In this document: piece after piece, positions 1-12,949 of the stretch
Layout: the number at the start of each line of letters is the position of its first letter
Position numbering within the stretch: the first letter of the stretch is position 1
Origin: Doris montereyensis
Lineage: Eukaryota; Mollusca; Gastropoda; Nudibranchia; Dorididae
Direction of reading: 5' to 3'
Length of the DNA: 64,000 bases
Assembly: GCA_037039925.1 (NCBI GenBank)
Contig: JAXRKP010001308.1
Location: 48,501-112,500, forward strand
Notes under the pieces: model-generated
Seen by the model: only the letters and a program-made list of their open reading frames with translations
Databases searched by the model: none
What the model was told of the DNA's origin: nothing
Translations under genes and position numbers: made by a program

Positions 1-1083
1 AGAGACGATGCTAGAGAGAGCGATGATAGAGAGCGATGATAGAGAGCGATGCTAGAGAACGCTGCTAGAGAGCGATGATAGAGACGGTTGATAGAGAGCG
101 ATGATAGAGAGCAATGATAGAGAGCGATGACAGAGAGAGATGATAGAGAGCGATGACAGAGAGCGATGATAGAGCGATGATAGAGAGCGATGATAGAAGC
201 GACGATAGAGAGCGATGATAGAGAGCTATTATAGAGAGCGATTGTAGAGAGCGATGGTAGAGAGCGATGATTGAGAGCGATGATATAGAGCGATGATATA
301 AAGCGATGATATCAAGCGATGATAGAGAACGATGATAGAGAGCGATGGTAGAGAGCGATGATAGAGAGCGATGATAGAGAGCGATGTTATAGAGAGATGA
401 TAGAGAGCGATGATAGAGAGCGATGATAGAGAGCGCTGGTGGAGAGCGATGATAGAGAGCGATGATAGAGAGCGATGATAGAGAAAAACAATAGAGAGCG
501 ATGATAGATAGCGATGATAGAGAGCGGTGATAGAGTGCGATGATAGAGAGCGATGGTAGAGAGCGATGGTAGCGAGCGATGATAGAGGCGATGATAGATA
601 ACGATGATAGAAAGCGATGATAGAGAGCGATGCAATTAGATATGTTAGAGAGCGATGTTAGAGAGCGATGATAGAGATGATAGAGAGCGATGATAGAGAA
701 CACTGAGAGAGAGCTATGATAGAGAGCGATGCTAGAGAGCGATGCTGAAGAGTGATGCTAGAGAACTATGATAAAGAGCGATGATAGAGAGCGATGCTAT
801 AGAGCAATGCTAGAGAACACTGATAGAGAGCTATGATAGAGCGATGATACCGAGCGATGATACCGAGCGATGATAGAGAGTGATGATAGAGTGATGGTAG
901 AAAGCGATGATTGAGAGCCATGAAGAAGAACGATGATAGAGAGCAATGATAGAGAAAGGCAATAGAGAGCGATGATAGAGAGTGATGATAGACAGTGATG
1001 ATAGAGAGCGATGGTAGAGAGGGATGATATAGAGAACAATGATGAAGAACGATGATAGAGAGCATTGATAGAGAACGATGATA

Positions 1084-1130
1084 TCATCGTCTCTCTCTCT
1101 CTGTCTATCATCGCACTCTGTCTATCATTA
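1084..1130 (-). repeat. Inverted tract within the 13-bp satellite
   Basis: The array flips orientation: gagcgatgat on plus becomes its complement (ctatcatcgc), and the flip occurs at a palindrome, gatgatatcatc. After about 45 bases and a T-rich stretch the original orientation returns near 1,146. Confidence 0.8.
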
Positions 1131-1682
1131 TTCTTTTCTTTTCTCTAGCGAGCGATGATAGAGAGCGATGATAGAGAGCGATGATAGAGAGCGATGATAG
1201 AGAGCGATGATAGAGAGCGATGATAGAGAGCGATGATAGAGAGCGATGATAGAGAGCGATGATAGAGAGCGATGAATAGATAATAGTGAGCGATGAAAGA
1301 GAGCGATGAAAGAGAGCGATGATAAAGAACGATTATAGGAGAGCGATCATAGAAAGCGATGACAGAGAGCGATGATAGAGAGCGAAGATAGAGAGCGAAG
1401 ATAGAGAGCGATGATAGAGAGCGATGATAGAGAGCGATGATAGAGAGCGGTGATAGAGAGTGATGATAGAGAGCGATGATAGAGCGATGATAGAGCGATG
1501 ATAGAGAAAGACAATAGAGAGCGATGATAGAGAGCGATGATAGAACACGATGATAGAACACGATGATAGAAGCAATGATAGAGAGCGATGATAGAGAGCG
1601 ATGATAGAGAGCGATGATAGAGAGCGATGATAGAGAGCGATGATCGAGAGCGATGATAGAGAGCGATGATCGAGAGCGATGC

Positions 1683-1733
1683 TATCATTGCTCTCTCTCT
1701 CTCTGTCTATCATCGCTCTCTCTCTGTCCATCA

Positions 1734-1811
<78 letters not shown>

Positions 1812-1832
1812 AGAGAGCGATGATATCTATCT
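1683..1832 (-). repeat. Second inverted tract with internal (CT)n
   Basis: A second orientation switch at about 1,683 gives complement-strand units (ctatcatcgctctc) followed by about 70 bases of pure (CT)n at 1,737-1,804, then a return to the normal orientation at about 1,812. It could fold back on the flanking units. Confidence 0.8.
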
Positions 1833-4800
1833 CTTTCTCTTAGAGCGATGATAGCGAGCAATGATAATAACGTTAATAGAGAGTGATAATAGAGAGCAAT
1901 GGTAGAGAGCGATGATAGAGAACGGATCATAGAGAGCGATGAAAGCGATATTAGCGAGCGATGATAAGAGCAATGATAGCGATGATAGAGAGGGATAATA
2001 GAGAGCGATGGTAGAGAGCGATGATAGAGAGCGATGATAGAGAGCGATGATAGAGAGCGATGATAGAGAATGATGATAGAGAGCGATGATAGAGAGTGGA
2101 TGATAGAGAGCTGATGATAGAGAGAGCGCGATGATAGAGAGCGATGATAGAGAGCTATCATTGAGAGCGGTGATAGCGAGCGATGATAGCGATCTATGAT
2201 AGCGAGCGATGATAGAGAGTGATGATAGACATCGATGATATAGAGCGATGATAGAGAACGATGATGATAAGCGATAGAGAGCGATGATAGAGAGCGATGA
2301 TAGAGAGCGACTATAGACAGCGATGATAGTCAGCGATGATAAAGAGCGAAGATATAGAGCTATGATAGAGAGCGATGGTAGAGAGCGATGATAGAGGAGC
2401 AATGATAGAGAGCGATGATTGAGAGCGATGCTATTGGATATGCTAGAGAGTGATGAGAGAGCGATGATAGAGATGATAGAGAGTGATGATAGAGAACACT
2501 GAGAGAAAGAGCTCTGTTAGAGAGCGATGCTAGAGAGCGATGACAGAAAGCGATGATAGAGAGCGATACTTGAGAACGATGTTAGAGAGCGATGATAACG
2601 AGCGATGATATCGAGCAATGATAGCCATAATAGAGAGTGATAATAGAGAGCGAAGATAGAGGGCGATGATACAGAGCGATGATAGCGATCGATGATAGAG
2701 AGCGATGATAAAGAGCGATGATAAAGAGCGATGATAGAGACAGTTGATAGAGAACGATGATAGAGAGCAATGATAGAGAGCGATGATAGAGAGAGAGGTG
2801 ATAGAGCGCGATGATAGAGCACGATGATAGAGCGCGATGATAGAGAACAATGATAGAGAACAATGATAGAGAGCAATGATAGAGAGCAATGATAGAGAAC
2901 GATGATACAGAGCGACGATACAGAGCAATGATAGAGAGCAATGCTAGAGAGCGCTGCTAGAGAGCGATGCTAGAGAGCGATGCTAGAGAGTTGCTGTCTA
3001 GAGAGCGTTGCTAGAGAGCGATGCTAAAGAGCGATGCTAAAGAGCGATGCTAGAGAGCGATGCTAGAGAGCGCTTGCGAGCTATAGAGAGCGATGATAGA
3101 GAGCGGTAGAGAGCGATAGAAAGCGATGATAGAGAGCGGTGATAGAGAGGATGATAGAGAGCGGATGATAAAGAGCGGATGATAGAGAGTGGATGATAGA
3201 AAGCGGATCATAGAGAGTGGATGATAGAAAGCGGATCATAGAGACTGGATGATAAAGAGCGATGAAAGAGAGCGATGATAAAGAGCGATGATAGAGAGCG
3301 ATGATAAAGAGCGATGATAAAGAGCGATGATAGAGACTGGATGCTAGAGAGCGGATGCTAGAGAGCGATGCTAAAGAGCGATGCTAAAGAGCGATGCTAG
3401 AGAGCGATGCTAGAGAGCAATGCTAGAGAGCAATGCTAGAGAGCAATGCTAGAGAGCAATGCTAGAGAGCGATGCTAGAGAGCGATGCTAGAGCGAGAGA
3501 GCGATGCCAGAGAACGATGCTAAAGAGCGATGCTAAAGAGCGATGCTAAAGAGCGATGCTAAAGAGCGATGATAAAGAGCGATGCTAGAGCGATGCTAGA
3601 GCGATGCTAGAGCGATGCTAGAGCGATGATAGAGCGATGATAGAAAACGATGACGAGAGCGATGATGAAGAACGATGATGAAGAACGATGATGAAGAACG
3701 ATGATGAAGAACGATGATGAAGAACGATGATGAAGAACGATGATGAAGAACGATGATGAAGAACGATGATGAAGAACGATGATAAGAGCGGATGATAGAG
3801 AGCGGATGAGCGATAAAGAGGTGATGCTAGCGAGCGATGCTAGAGAGGGATGCTAGAGAGGGATGCTAGAGAGGATGATAGAGAGGGATGCTAGAGAGGG
3901 ATGATAGAGAGGGATGCAAAAGAGCGATGCTAGAGAGCGATGCTAGAGAGGGATGCTAGAGAGGATGCTAGAGAGGATGCTAGAGAGGAATGCTAGAGAG
4001 GAATGCTAGAGAGCGATGCTAGAGAGCGATGCTAGAAAGTGGATGCTAGAAAGCGGATGATAGAAAGCGGATGCTAGAGAGCGGATGCTAGAGAGCTTGA
4101 TGCTAGAGAGCTCTGATGCTAGAGAGCGGATGATAAAGAGCGATGATAAAGAGCGATGATAAAGAGCGATGATAAAGAGCGATGATAAAGAGCGATGATA
4201 AAGAGCGATGATAAAGAGCGATGCTAGAGAGATGCTAGAGAGATGCTAGAGCGATGCTAGAGCGATGCTAGAGCGATGCTAGAGCGATGCAGAGAGCGAT
4301 GACTGAGAGCCATGATGAGAACGATGATGAAGAACGATGATGAAGAACGATGATGAAGAACGATGATGAAGAACGATGATGAAGAACGATGATGAAGAAC
4401 GATGATGAAGAACGATGATGAAGAACGATGATGAAAACGATGATGAAGAACGATGATGAAGAACGATGATGAAGAACGATGATGAAGAACGATGATGATG
4501 AACGATGATGAAGAGCGATGATGAAGAGCGATGATGAAGAGCGATTATGAAGAGCGATTCTAGAGAGCGATGCTAGAGAGCGATGCTAGAGAGCGATGCT
4601 AAAGAACGATGCTAAAGAACGATGCTAAAACGATGCTAAAGGGCGATGTGAAAGAGCGATGCTAAATAGCGATGTTAAAGAGCGATGCTAGAGAGCGATG
4701 CTAGAGAGCGATGCTAGAGAGCGATGATAGACAGCTATGATAGACAGCGATGATAGACAGCGATGATCGAGAGCGATGATCGAGAGCGATGATCGAGAGC

Positions 4801-6559
4801 GATGATCGAGACCGATGGTCGAGACCGATGGTCGAGACCGATGGTCGAGACCTATGATCTCTTTCTATGATCGAGACCTATAATCGAAAGCGATGATCGA
4901 GATCGATGATCGAGACCGATGATAAAGAGCGATGATAAAGAGCGATGATAAAGAGCGATGATAAAGAGCAATGATAAAGAGCAATTATAAAGAGCAATGA
5001 TAAAGAGCAATGATAAAGAGCAATGATAAAGAGCAATGGTAGAGAGGTAGAGAGCAATGGTAGAGTGCGATGATAGAGTGCGATGATAGAGTCGATGATA
5101 GACACGATGATAGACAACGATGATAGAGTGCGATGATAGACAGCGATGATAGAGAGCGATGATCGAGAGCGATGATCGAGAGCGATGATAGAGAGCGATG
5201 ATAGAGAGCAATGAACGAGAACAATGATAGAGAGTGATCTCTAGAGAGCGATGATAGAGAGAGAATATAGAGAGATGATAGAGAGAGCGAGAGAAAACGA
5301 GAGAAAGCGAGAGAAAAACCATGAGAGAGATGCTAGAGAGAAGATGATAGAGAGCGATGATAGAGAGCGATGATAGGAGCGATGATAAGAGCGATGAAGG
5401 AGAGCGATGCTAGAGAAAATGAGAACGATTAGAGAGCGATGCTAAAGAGTGATGCTAAAGAACGATGCTAAAAAACGATGCTAAAGGGCGATGATAGAAG
5501 AGCGATGCTAAAGGGCGATGATAAAGAGCGATGATGAGAGAGCGATCGCTAGAGAGCGACGCTAGAGAGCGACGCTAGAGAGCGATGATAGACAGAGATG
5601 ATAGACAGCGATGATAGACAGTGCGATGATAGAGAGCGATGATCGAGAGCGATGATCGAGACCGGTCGATGGTCGAGACTCAAGGGATGGACAAGAAGAA
5701 GAGCGATTGAGACCTATGATCGAGACCTATAATCGAAAGCGATGATCGAGACCGATGATCGAGACCGATGATCGAGACCTATGATAAAGAGCGATGATAA
5801 AGAGCGATGATAAAGAGCGATGATAAAGAGCAATGATAAAGAGCAATGGTAAAGAGCAATGATAAAGAGCAATGGTAGAGCAATGGTAGAGCAATGATAG
5901 AGGAAAGTGCGATGATAGAGTGCGATGATAGACAGCGATGATAGAGAGCGGTGAAGAGAGCGGAGATAGAGCGGTGATAGAGAGCGGTGATAGAGAGCGG
6001 TGATAGAGAGCGATGATAGAGAGCAATGAACGAGAACAATGATAGAGAGTGATCATAGAGAGCGATGATAGAGAGAATATAGAGAGATGATAGATAGAGT
6101 GAGAGAAACGAGAGAAAACCATGAGAGAGATGCTAGAGAGAGCGATGATAGAGAACGATGCTAGAGAGCGATGCTAGAGAGCGATGATAGAGCGATGATA
6201 GAGCGATGTTAGAAACGATGATAGAAAACGATGATAGAGAACGATGCTAGAGAGCGATGCTAGAGAGCGATGCTAGAAAACGGTGATAGAGAGCGATGAT
6301 AGAGAGCGATGATAGAGAGCGATGATAGAGAGCGATGATAGAGAGCGATGCTAGAGAGCATGCCAGAGAGCAATGCTAGAGAGCGATGCGAGACATGCTA
6401 GAGAGCGATGATAGAGGACGGTGATAGAGGATGATAGAGGACGGTGATAGAGGACGGTGATAGAGAGCGATGATAGAGGACGGTGATAGAGGACGGTGAT
6501 AGTGAACAGTGATAGAGAACGGTGATAGAGGTCGATCATAGAGAGCGATGATAGATAGC

Positions 6560-6575
6560 GATGAAAGTGAGAGAC

Positions 6576-6645
<70 letters not shown>

Positions 6646-6646
6646 C

Positions 6647-6723
<77 letters not shown>

Positions 6724-7108
6724 CGATGATAGATAGTAACGATGATAGAGAGAAAGTGCGATCATAGAGAGAGAAAGCGATGTTAGATAGAGAGATAGAG
6801 CAATGATACAGAGATAGAGCGATGATAGATAGAGAGAAAGAGCTATGATAATAAGAGAGAGAGAGAGAGAGAGAGCTATGATAGATAGAAAGAGCGATGA
6901 TAGAGAGATAACGCGATGATAGAGAGAGAGAGATGATAGGGAGAGCGATGATAAGTATATATAGAGAGAGACGATAGAGAGAGCTATGATGAAGAGAGAG
7001 AGAATGCTGATAGAAAGAGCAATAACAGAGACCAATGATAGAGAGCAATAATAGAAAGTGATGATAGAGAGCGATGATAGAGAGCCATGATAGAGAACGA
7101 TGAAAGTG

Positions 7109-7184
<76 letters not shown>

Positions 7185-7200
7185 GACAGAGTGGAGAGAG

Positions 7201-7231
<31 letters not shown>

Positions 7232-7270
7232 CGAGAGGACGAGACAGAGACAGAGACAGAGACAGAGATA
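6560..7270. repeat. GA-rich blocks within the satellite
   Basis: Two (GA)n-rich segments, about 6,565-6,725 and 7,105-7,260, interrupt the 13-bp array. They translate as low-complexity R/E or S/L runs only and carry no gene. Confidence 0.85.
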
Positions 7271-8860
7271 GCGATGATGGAGAGAGAGAGAGAGAGAGCG
7301 ATGATAGATAGAGATAGCGATGATAGAGAGAAAGTGCGATCATAGAGAGAGAAAGCGATGTTAGATAGAGAGATAGAGCAATGATACAGAGATAGAGCGA
7401 TGATAGATAGAGAGAAAGAGCTATGATAATGAGAGAGAAAGAGCTATGATAATGAGAGAGAAAGAGCTATGATAGATAGAAAGAGAGCGCGATGATAGAG
7501 AGAGAGCGCGACGATAGAGAGAGCGATGATATGTATATATAGGGAGATATGCTAGAGAGAGCTATGATGAAGAGAGAGAGAACGCTGATAGAAAGAGCAA
7601 TAATAGAGAGTGATGATAGAGAGCGATGATACAGAGAGAGCGACAATAGAGAGCAATGATAGAGAGAGAGCTATGATAGAGACCTATGGTAGAAAGAGAG
7701 AGAGAGCTATGATAGAGAGCTACGGTAGAGAGCTACGGTAGAGAGCTACGGTAGAGAGCTACGGTGGAGAGCTACGGTGGAGAGCGACGGTAGAGAGCGA
7801 CGGTAGAGAGCGACGGTAGAGAGCGACGGTAGAGAGCGATGGTAGAGAGCGATGACAGAGAGCGATGACAGAGAGCGATGACAGAGAGTGATGACAGTGA
7901 GCGATGATAGTGAGCGATTATAGAGAGAGCGATGATGGATAGCGATGATAGAGAGCGATAATGGAGAACGATGATAGAGTGCAATGATAGAGAGCGATGA
8001 GAGAAAGATGATAGAGAAAGATGATAGAGAGAGATGATAGAGAGCGAGGATAGAGAGCGAGGATAGAGAGAGAGGATAGAGAGCGAGGATAGAGAGAGAG
8101 GATAGAGAGAGAGAGGATAGAGAGAGAGAGGATAGAGAGAGCGATGATAGAGAGCGATTATAAAGAGCGATTATAAAGAGCGATGATAGAGAACGATGAT
8201 AAAGCGATGATAAAGCGATGATAAAGCGATGACAAAGCGATGATAGAGAGCGATGACAGGGAGAGATGATAGAGGGTGATGATAGGGAGCGATGACAGGA
8301 AGCGATGATAGAGAGCGATGATAGGGGAGGGTGATAGGGAGCGATGATAGAGAGCGATGATAGAGAGCGATGACAGGGAGCGATGATAGAGAGCGATGAC
8401 AGGGAGCGATGATAGAGAGCGATGACAGGGAGCGATGATAGGGAGCGATGATAAGGAACGATGATAGAGAACCATGATAGGGAGCGATGATAGAGAACGA
8501 TGATAGAGGGGGATAATAGGGAGCAATGATAGCGAGCGATGATAGAGGGGGATGATAGGGAGCGATGATAGCAAGCGATGATAGAGGGGGATGATAGAGT
8601 GCTATGGTAGAGATAGTCTCATGTTGCATGAAGTAGTTTGTCTGCCTCTTTAGCTTGGTTTTTAATCATTTCTGGATAAACTTGATCTGCTCCTGCGGCC
8701 TTTCTTAATTTCGCTTTTCTTATAACTGTTGGATTTCTTCCATTAATAGAGAGAAAGTGCGATCATAGAGAGAGAAAGCGATGTTACATAGAGAGATAGA
8801 GCAATGATACAGAGATAGAGCGATAATAGATAGAGAGAAAGAGCGATGATAATGAGAGAC
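6738..8860. repeat. Higher-order repeat inside the satellite (three copies)
   Basis: A roughly 110-bp segment starting agagaaagtgcgatcat and containing gttagatagagagatagag recurs almost unchanged at about 6,745-6,855, 7,328-7,430 and 8,750-8,860. The satellite has therefore been copied in blocks much longer than its 13-bp unit. Confidence 0.75.
8612..8746 (-). mobile_element. LINE fragment embedded in satellite (duplicate of 9,690-9,825)
   Basis: About 130 bases match the left end of the larger LINE at 9,690-9,825 with a few differences. Both begin after the same satellite context (tagagatagtctcatg). This copy stops abruptly at about 8,746 and satellite resumes. It encodes the start of a reverse transcriptase on minus. 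Confidence 0.85.
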
Positions 8861-9680
8861 AGAGAGCTATGATAAATAGAAAGAGCGATGATAGAGAGAG
8901 CGCGCAATGATAGAGAGAGATGATAGAGAGAGCGATGATATGTATATATAGAGAGAGATGATAGAGAGAGCTATGATGAAGAGGGAGAGAACGCGGATAG
9001 AGGAGCGATGATAGAGAGCGATGATAGAGAGCGATGATAGAGAGCGATGATAGAGAGCGATGATAGAGAGCGATGATACAGAGCGATGATAGAGAGCGAT
9101 GATACAGAGCGATGATACAGAGCGATGATACAGAGCGATGATACAGAGCGATGACAGAGAGCGATGACAGAGCGATGACAGAGAGAGCGATAACAGAGAC
9201 AGCGATGACAGAGAGAGCGATGACAAAGCGATGATAAAGCGATGATAAAGCGATGATAGAGAGCGATGACAGGGAGCGATGACAGGAGCGATGACAGGGA
9301 GCGATGATAGAGATCGATGATAGAAGGTGATATGATAGGGAGCGATGATAGGAAGCGATGATAGAGTGCAATGATAGGGGATGGTGATAGGGAGCGATAA
9401 TAGAGAGCAATGACAGGGAGCGATGATAGGGAGCGATGATAGGGAGCGATGAGAGGGAGCGATGATAGAGAACGATGATAGAGGGGGATGATAGAGGGGA
9501 TGGAGGGGGATGATAGGGAGCAATGATAGCGAGCGATGATAGAGGGGGATGATCGGGAGCGATGATAGCGAGCGATGATAGAGGGGGATGATAGGGAGCG
9601 ATGATAGAAAGCGATGATAGAAAGCGATGATAAAGGGCGATGATAGAGAGCGATGACAGAGAACGATGATAGAGTGCTAT
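8747..9680. repeat. 13-bp satellite array (right block)
   Basis: The 13-bp array continues with variants gatacagagc, gacagggagc and gataaagcgat. It ends at the junction with the LINE. Confidence 0.93.
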
Positions 9681-11510
9681 GATAGAGATAGTCTCATGTT
9701 GCAGGAAGTAGTTTGTCTGCCTCTTTCGCTTGTTTTTTAATCATTTCTGGATAAACTTGATCTGCTCCTGCAGCCTTTCTTAATTTCACTTTTCTTATAA
9801 CTGTTTTGATTTCTTCCATTGATATATCCACAACGTCAGCTGTCTCATCTGGGTTACTTGTTACTCTTACTAATTGATCTCTACTCCTTGTTTCATAATG
9901 TTCTGGAAGGATTATGTAATTGGTGAAAATAATTTCTCCACGTTTCCATGGTTTCACCGTCTCTTTTCATTATTTCTCCTTTGGTGTTCTTAATGCGCCG
10001 TATTGGGCATGCTTTGGTCTTTCTCGTGCTCTTCACTGCTCACCAGAACAGCTTGTGATTTCCTTGATAGCTTTCCTGAAGTCTTGAACTCTTCCCACTG
10101 TTCCTTGTTTTGCTTTCCTAACTTCCTCTTTAGCGATAGTTCTTTTAATCACGTAATCTGTCCTATCCTCTGGTCTCTTTGTTTGCAAGTATTTCTTCCA
10201 GACTTCCTTCTTTTCTTTGATCTTAGTCTTGACATTCTCATTCCACCATGCTGTTCTTTTCCTATCTCCTTTAATATGTTTTCTACCACAGACATCTTCA
10301 GTACAACTGAGGAGTGTTCCTTTATACATTTGCTACTTTTCATCTATTGTTCTATCCTTCAGATCCATCTGCTTTTCTTTTATCCTGGATTGGTTTATCT
10401 ATTTTACTATTGGTTTATTTAGTTCTATTTTGAATTTAGTAGCTTTCTTCTCTTTCCTTTTCTGTTTATTTTCTTCAGTTAATAATCTCATTGTGGCTAT
10501 CACTAGGTGATGATCACTAAATATTTCTGCTACTCTGTTTACTCTTGCATCCAGTATACTGTAAAAAAGGGAGCTGCTAACTATTTTGTAGTCTATGATT
10601 GACTTTTCACATACGTCTTCATTTACTCTTGTATATTTGTGGATATCTTTATGAGGATAAAATATGTTAGCTATTTTCATGTTATTCTTCAGGCAAAAAT
10701 CTATAAGTCTTTCTCCAATTTGAGAAGTTGTCTCTCATTCTTTACCTATTACTCTCCTGATGTTTCTACATTATTTAATACTCTAGCGTTTAAATCTCCT
10801 AAAACCATTAATTCCTGTTTGGGTTTGAGATTCTATGCAGCTATTTGTAAATGGTTTCGAAGATATCTTTTTCTTCTTTGGTGGCATCTTCGTTTGGTCC
10901 ATAAGCTATTAATAAGTTAATTTCTCTTCCTTTTGGTTTAATATTTACCTCTAATAGCCGTGGGCTTATAAATTTCCAACTTTTTAGTAGCTTTTGCCTT
11001 TTATGCATTAGGAGGCCTACTCCTGTTCTAGCTCTATCTTTGACATCTGCTCCTTAGAAGATAAAAGTATGATTTGGTCCTACATTTTCTATCCCTTGTC
11101 CTTTATTCTTTGTTTTTGTAATAGCCAAAATGTCTACTTTGAATTTTTCCATTTCATCAGCTAATTCTATCTTTTTTTTCCATTTATTGCCCTAACATTC
11201 CATGTTCCAGAAATCACAGTCCGTGTTCTTTACTAGAGTCGTCTTCGAAAGTTCAAGTCAGGTATATCATTATCTGTATTACTTTGAATCGGTTTGGTTT
11301 TGGATAAGCAGGGGATTTGCCCACTGTACCCTAGGTAGATGGTGGGGTTGTCACCTTGAGGCCCCCTAGCGGCCGTGTTATTTTCTGTCAGGGTTAACTC
11401 CCTTAGCCTTTGGTCAATCAAGACCCGTCTGCAAGGCAGCAGGAGACTCGTGGAGGGTGCGATCGCCTAATCCCCGTACAGGTGCTTACCTGTCCACTGC
11501 CCGGATAGGA
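9680..11510 (-). mobile_element. RTE-like non-LTR retrotransposon, 3'-truncated and decayed
   Basis: Read on minus, the stretch gives fragments of a non-LTR retrotransposon protein in several frames. An apurinic endonuclease domain lies at about 11,230-10,400; it includes the order SGTWNVR, GPNEDATKEEKD, VLGDLNARV, KDIHKYTR and SDHHLVIA. A linker with AWWNENVKTKIKEKK lies at 10,330-10,035, and the first part of the reverse transcriptase (VIRKVKLRKAAGADQVYPEM) at 9,830-9,700. These motifs are those of RTE/BovB-type elements often annotated as craniofacial development protein 2-like. Frameshifts and stops separate the pieces, so it is not functional. The RT catalytic core and 3' end are missing because the element runs straight into the 13-bp satellite, which is unusual since LINEs normally lose the 5' end. 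Confidence 0.85.
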
Positions 11511-11589
11511 AAATGACACCCAGTACAAATCAACGCTATGAAAGGGAAATGAAAATGGAAACGATGAATCCAAGTAGATCAAAAATAAA

Positions 11590-11735
11590 AAAGACATCAT
11601 ACTACACTGCTGAAATATTTTTGTTTGGTTCTTTGGAATTTACCTTGTCCATCATTGCAGTGATCTCAGGGTGTTGCAGCAAGAGGAAAAATATGTGAAA
11701 TAAGGAAATGAACGGAAAGTATGACCTACCAGCTG
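11590..11735 (+). repeat. Dispersed module M, copy 1
   Basis: Module M is a ~120-bp sequence with the order ggaatttacc, gtccatcat, gtgatctcagggtg, aagaggaaa, and ending gacctaccagc. In this copy the end leads directly into the 23-bp array. Confidence 0.7.
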
Positions 11736-12946
11736 ACATGTGAGGAGGTGAGTTATAGCCGACATGTGAGAGGTGTTATAGCCGACATGTGAGAGGTGTT
11801 ATAGCCGACCCGAGCGAGGTGTTATAGCCGACCCGAGAGAGGTGTTATAGCCGACCCGAGCGAGGTGTTATAGCCGACCCGAGAGAGGTGTTATAGCCGA
11901 CCCGAGAGTCGAGAGGGTGTTATAGCCGACCCGAGCGAGAGCGTGTTTATAGCCGACCCGAAGCGAGAGCGAGGTGTTATAGCCGACCCGAGCGAGGTGT
12001 TGGTAGCCGACCCGAGAGAGGTAAGAGAAGCCGACCTGAGCGAGGTGTTATAGCCGACCCGAGCGAGGTGTTATAGCCGACCCGAGCGAGGTGTTATAGC
12101 CGACCCGAGCCGAGGTGTTATAGCCGACTCCGGAGAGAGGTGTTATATCCGACCCGGAGCGAGGTGTTATAGCCGACCGAGCGAGGTGTTATAGCCGACC
12201 TGCGCGAGGTGTTATACGACCAGAGAGGTGTTATAGCCGACCCGAGAGAGGTGTCATAGAAGGACCCGGAGAGGGGCGGTCATAGCCGACCTGAGAGGGG
12301 CGTCATAGCCGACCTGAGAGAGGCGTCATACGATTCGGTGAGGGGCGTCATACTCCGGTGAGGGGCGTCATAGCCGACTCGTGGAGGGGCGTCATAGCCG
12401 ACCCGTGAGGGGCGTCATAGCCGACCGTGAGGGGCGTCATAGCCGACCCGTGAGGGGCGTCATAGCCGACCGTGAGGGGTGTCATAGCCGACCCGTGAGG
12501 GGCGTCATAGCCGGCCCGTGAGGGGTGTCATAGCCGACCGTGAGGGGCGTCATAGCCGAACCGTGAGGGGCGTGATAGCCGAACCGTGAGGGGTGTTACA
12601 GCCGAACCGTGAGGGGTGTTACAGCCGAACCGTGAGGGGTGTTACAGCCGAACCGTGAGGGGGTGTTATAGCCGAACCGTGAGGGGGTGTCATAGCCGAA
12701 CCGCGCGAGAGTATTACAGCCCAACCGTGACAGGTGTGTTGACTGTTGAGCAGAACTGTGACAGGTGTTGAGCAGAACTGTGACAGGTGTTGGAGCAGAA
12801 CTGTGACAGGTGTTGGAGCAGAACTGTGCGGTGTTGGAGCAGAACTGTGACAGGTATTATGCCAAACTGTGACAGGTGTTGGAGCAGAACTGTGACAGGT
12901 GTTGGAGCAGAACTGTGACAGGTGTTGAGCAGAACTGTGAGAGGTG
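11736..12946. repeat. 23-bp minisatellite (left part)
   Basis: The unit is about 23 bases, for example gccgacccgagcgagg followed by tgttata, drifting to forms with gaaccgtgaggggtgtt and finally ggtgttggagcagaactgtg. It is CpG-rich in its left half. Open frames here follow the repeat and are not genes. Confidence 0.9.
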
Positions 12947-12949
12947 TTA

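Larger units (their letters stand above)
1..8611. repeat. 13-bp satellite array (left block)
   Basis: The stretch is a degenerate tandem array of a 13-bp unit, atagagagcgatg. Variant blocks keep the 13-bp period: gatgaagaacgat at about 3,660-3,785 and 4,315-4,560, aaagagcgatgat at about 4,135-4,215, and gatgctagagagc over much of 2,940-4,100. Three units make 39 bases, so the minus strand reads a 13-codon period (S-L-S-S-L-S-I-I-A-L-Y-H-R) with few stops in any frame; the long minus-strand open frames here are shadows of the repeat and not genes. No promoter, splice site or conserved domain is visible. Confidence 0.95.

Noticed and set aside
1..9690. Many long minus-strand frames rich in SLSIIALYHR
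   Set aside because: A 13-bp repeat read in threes gives a stop-poor 13-codon period in several frames. There is no independent coding evidence.
10003..10920. Plus-strand hydrophobic frames of about 90-140 codons
   Set aside because: They lie opposite the minus-strand LINE coding sequence, and the minus strand carries the recognisable endonuclease motifs.
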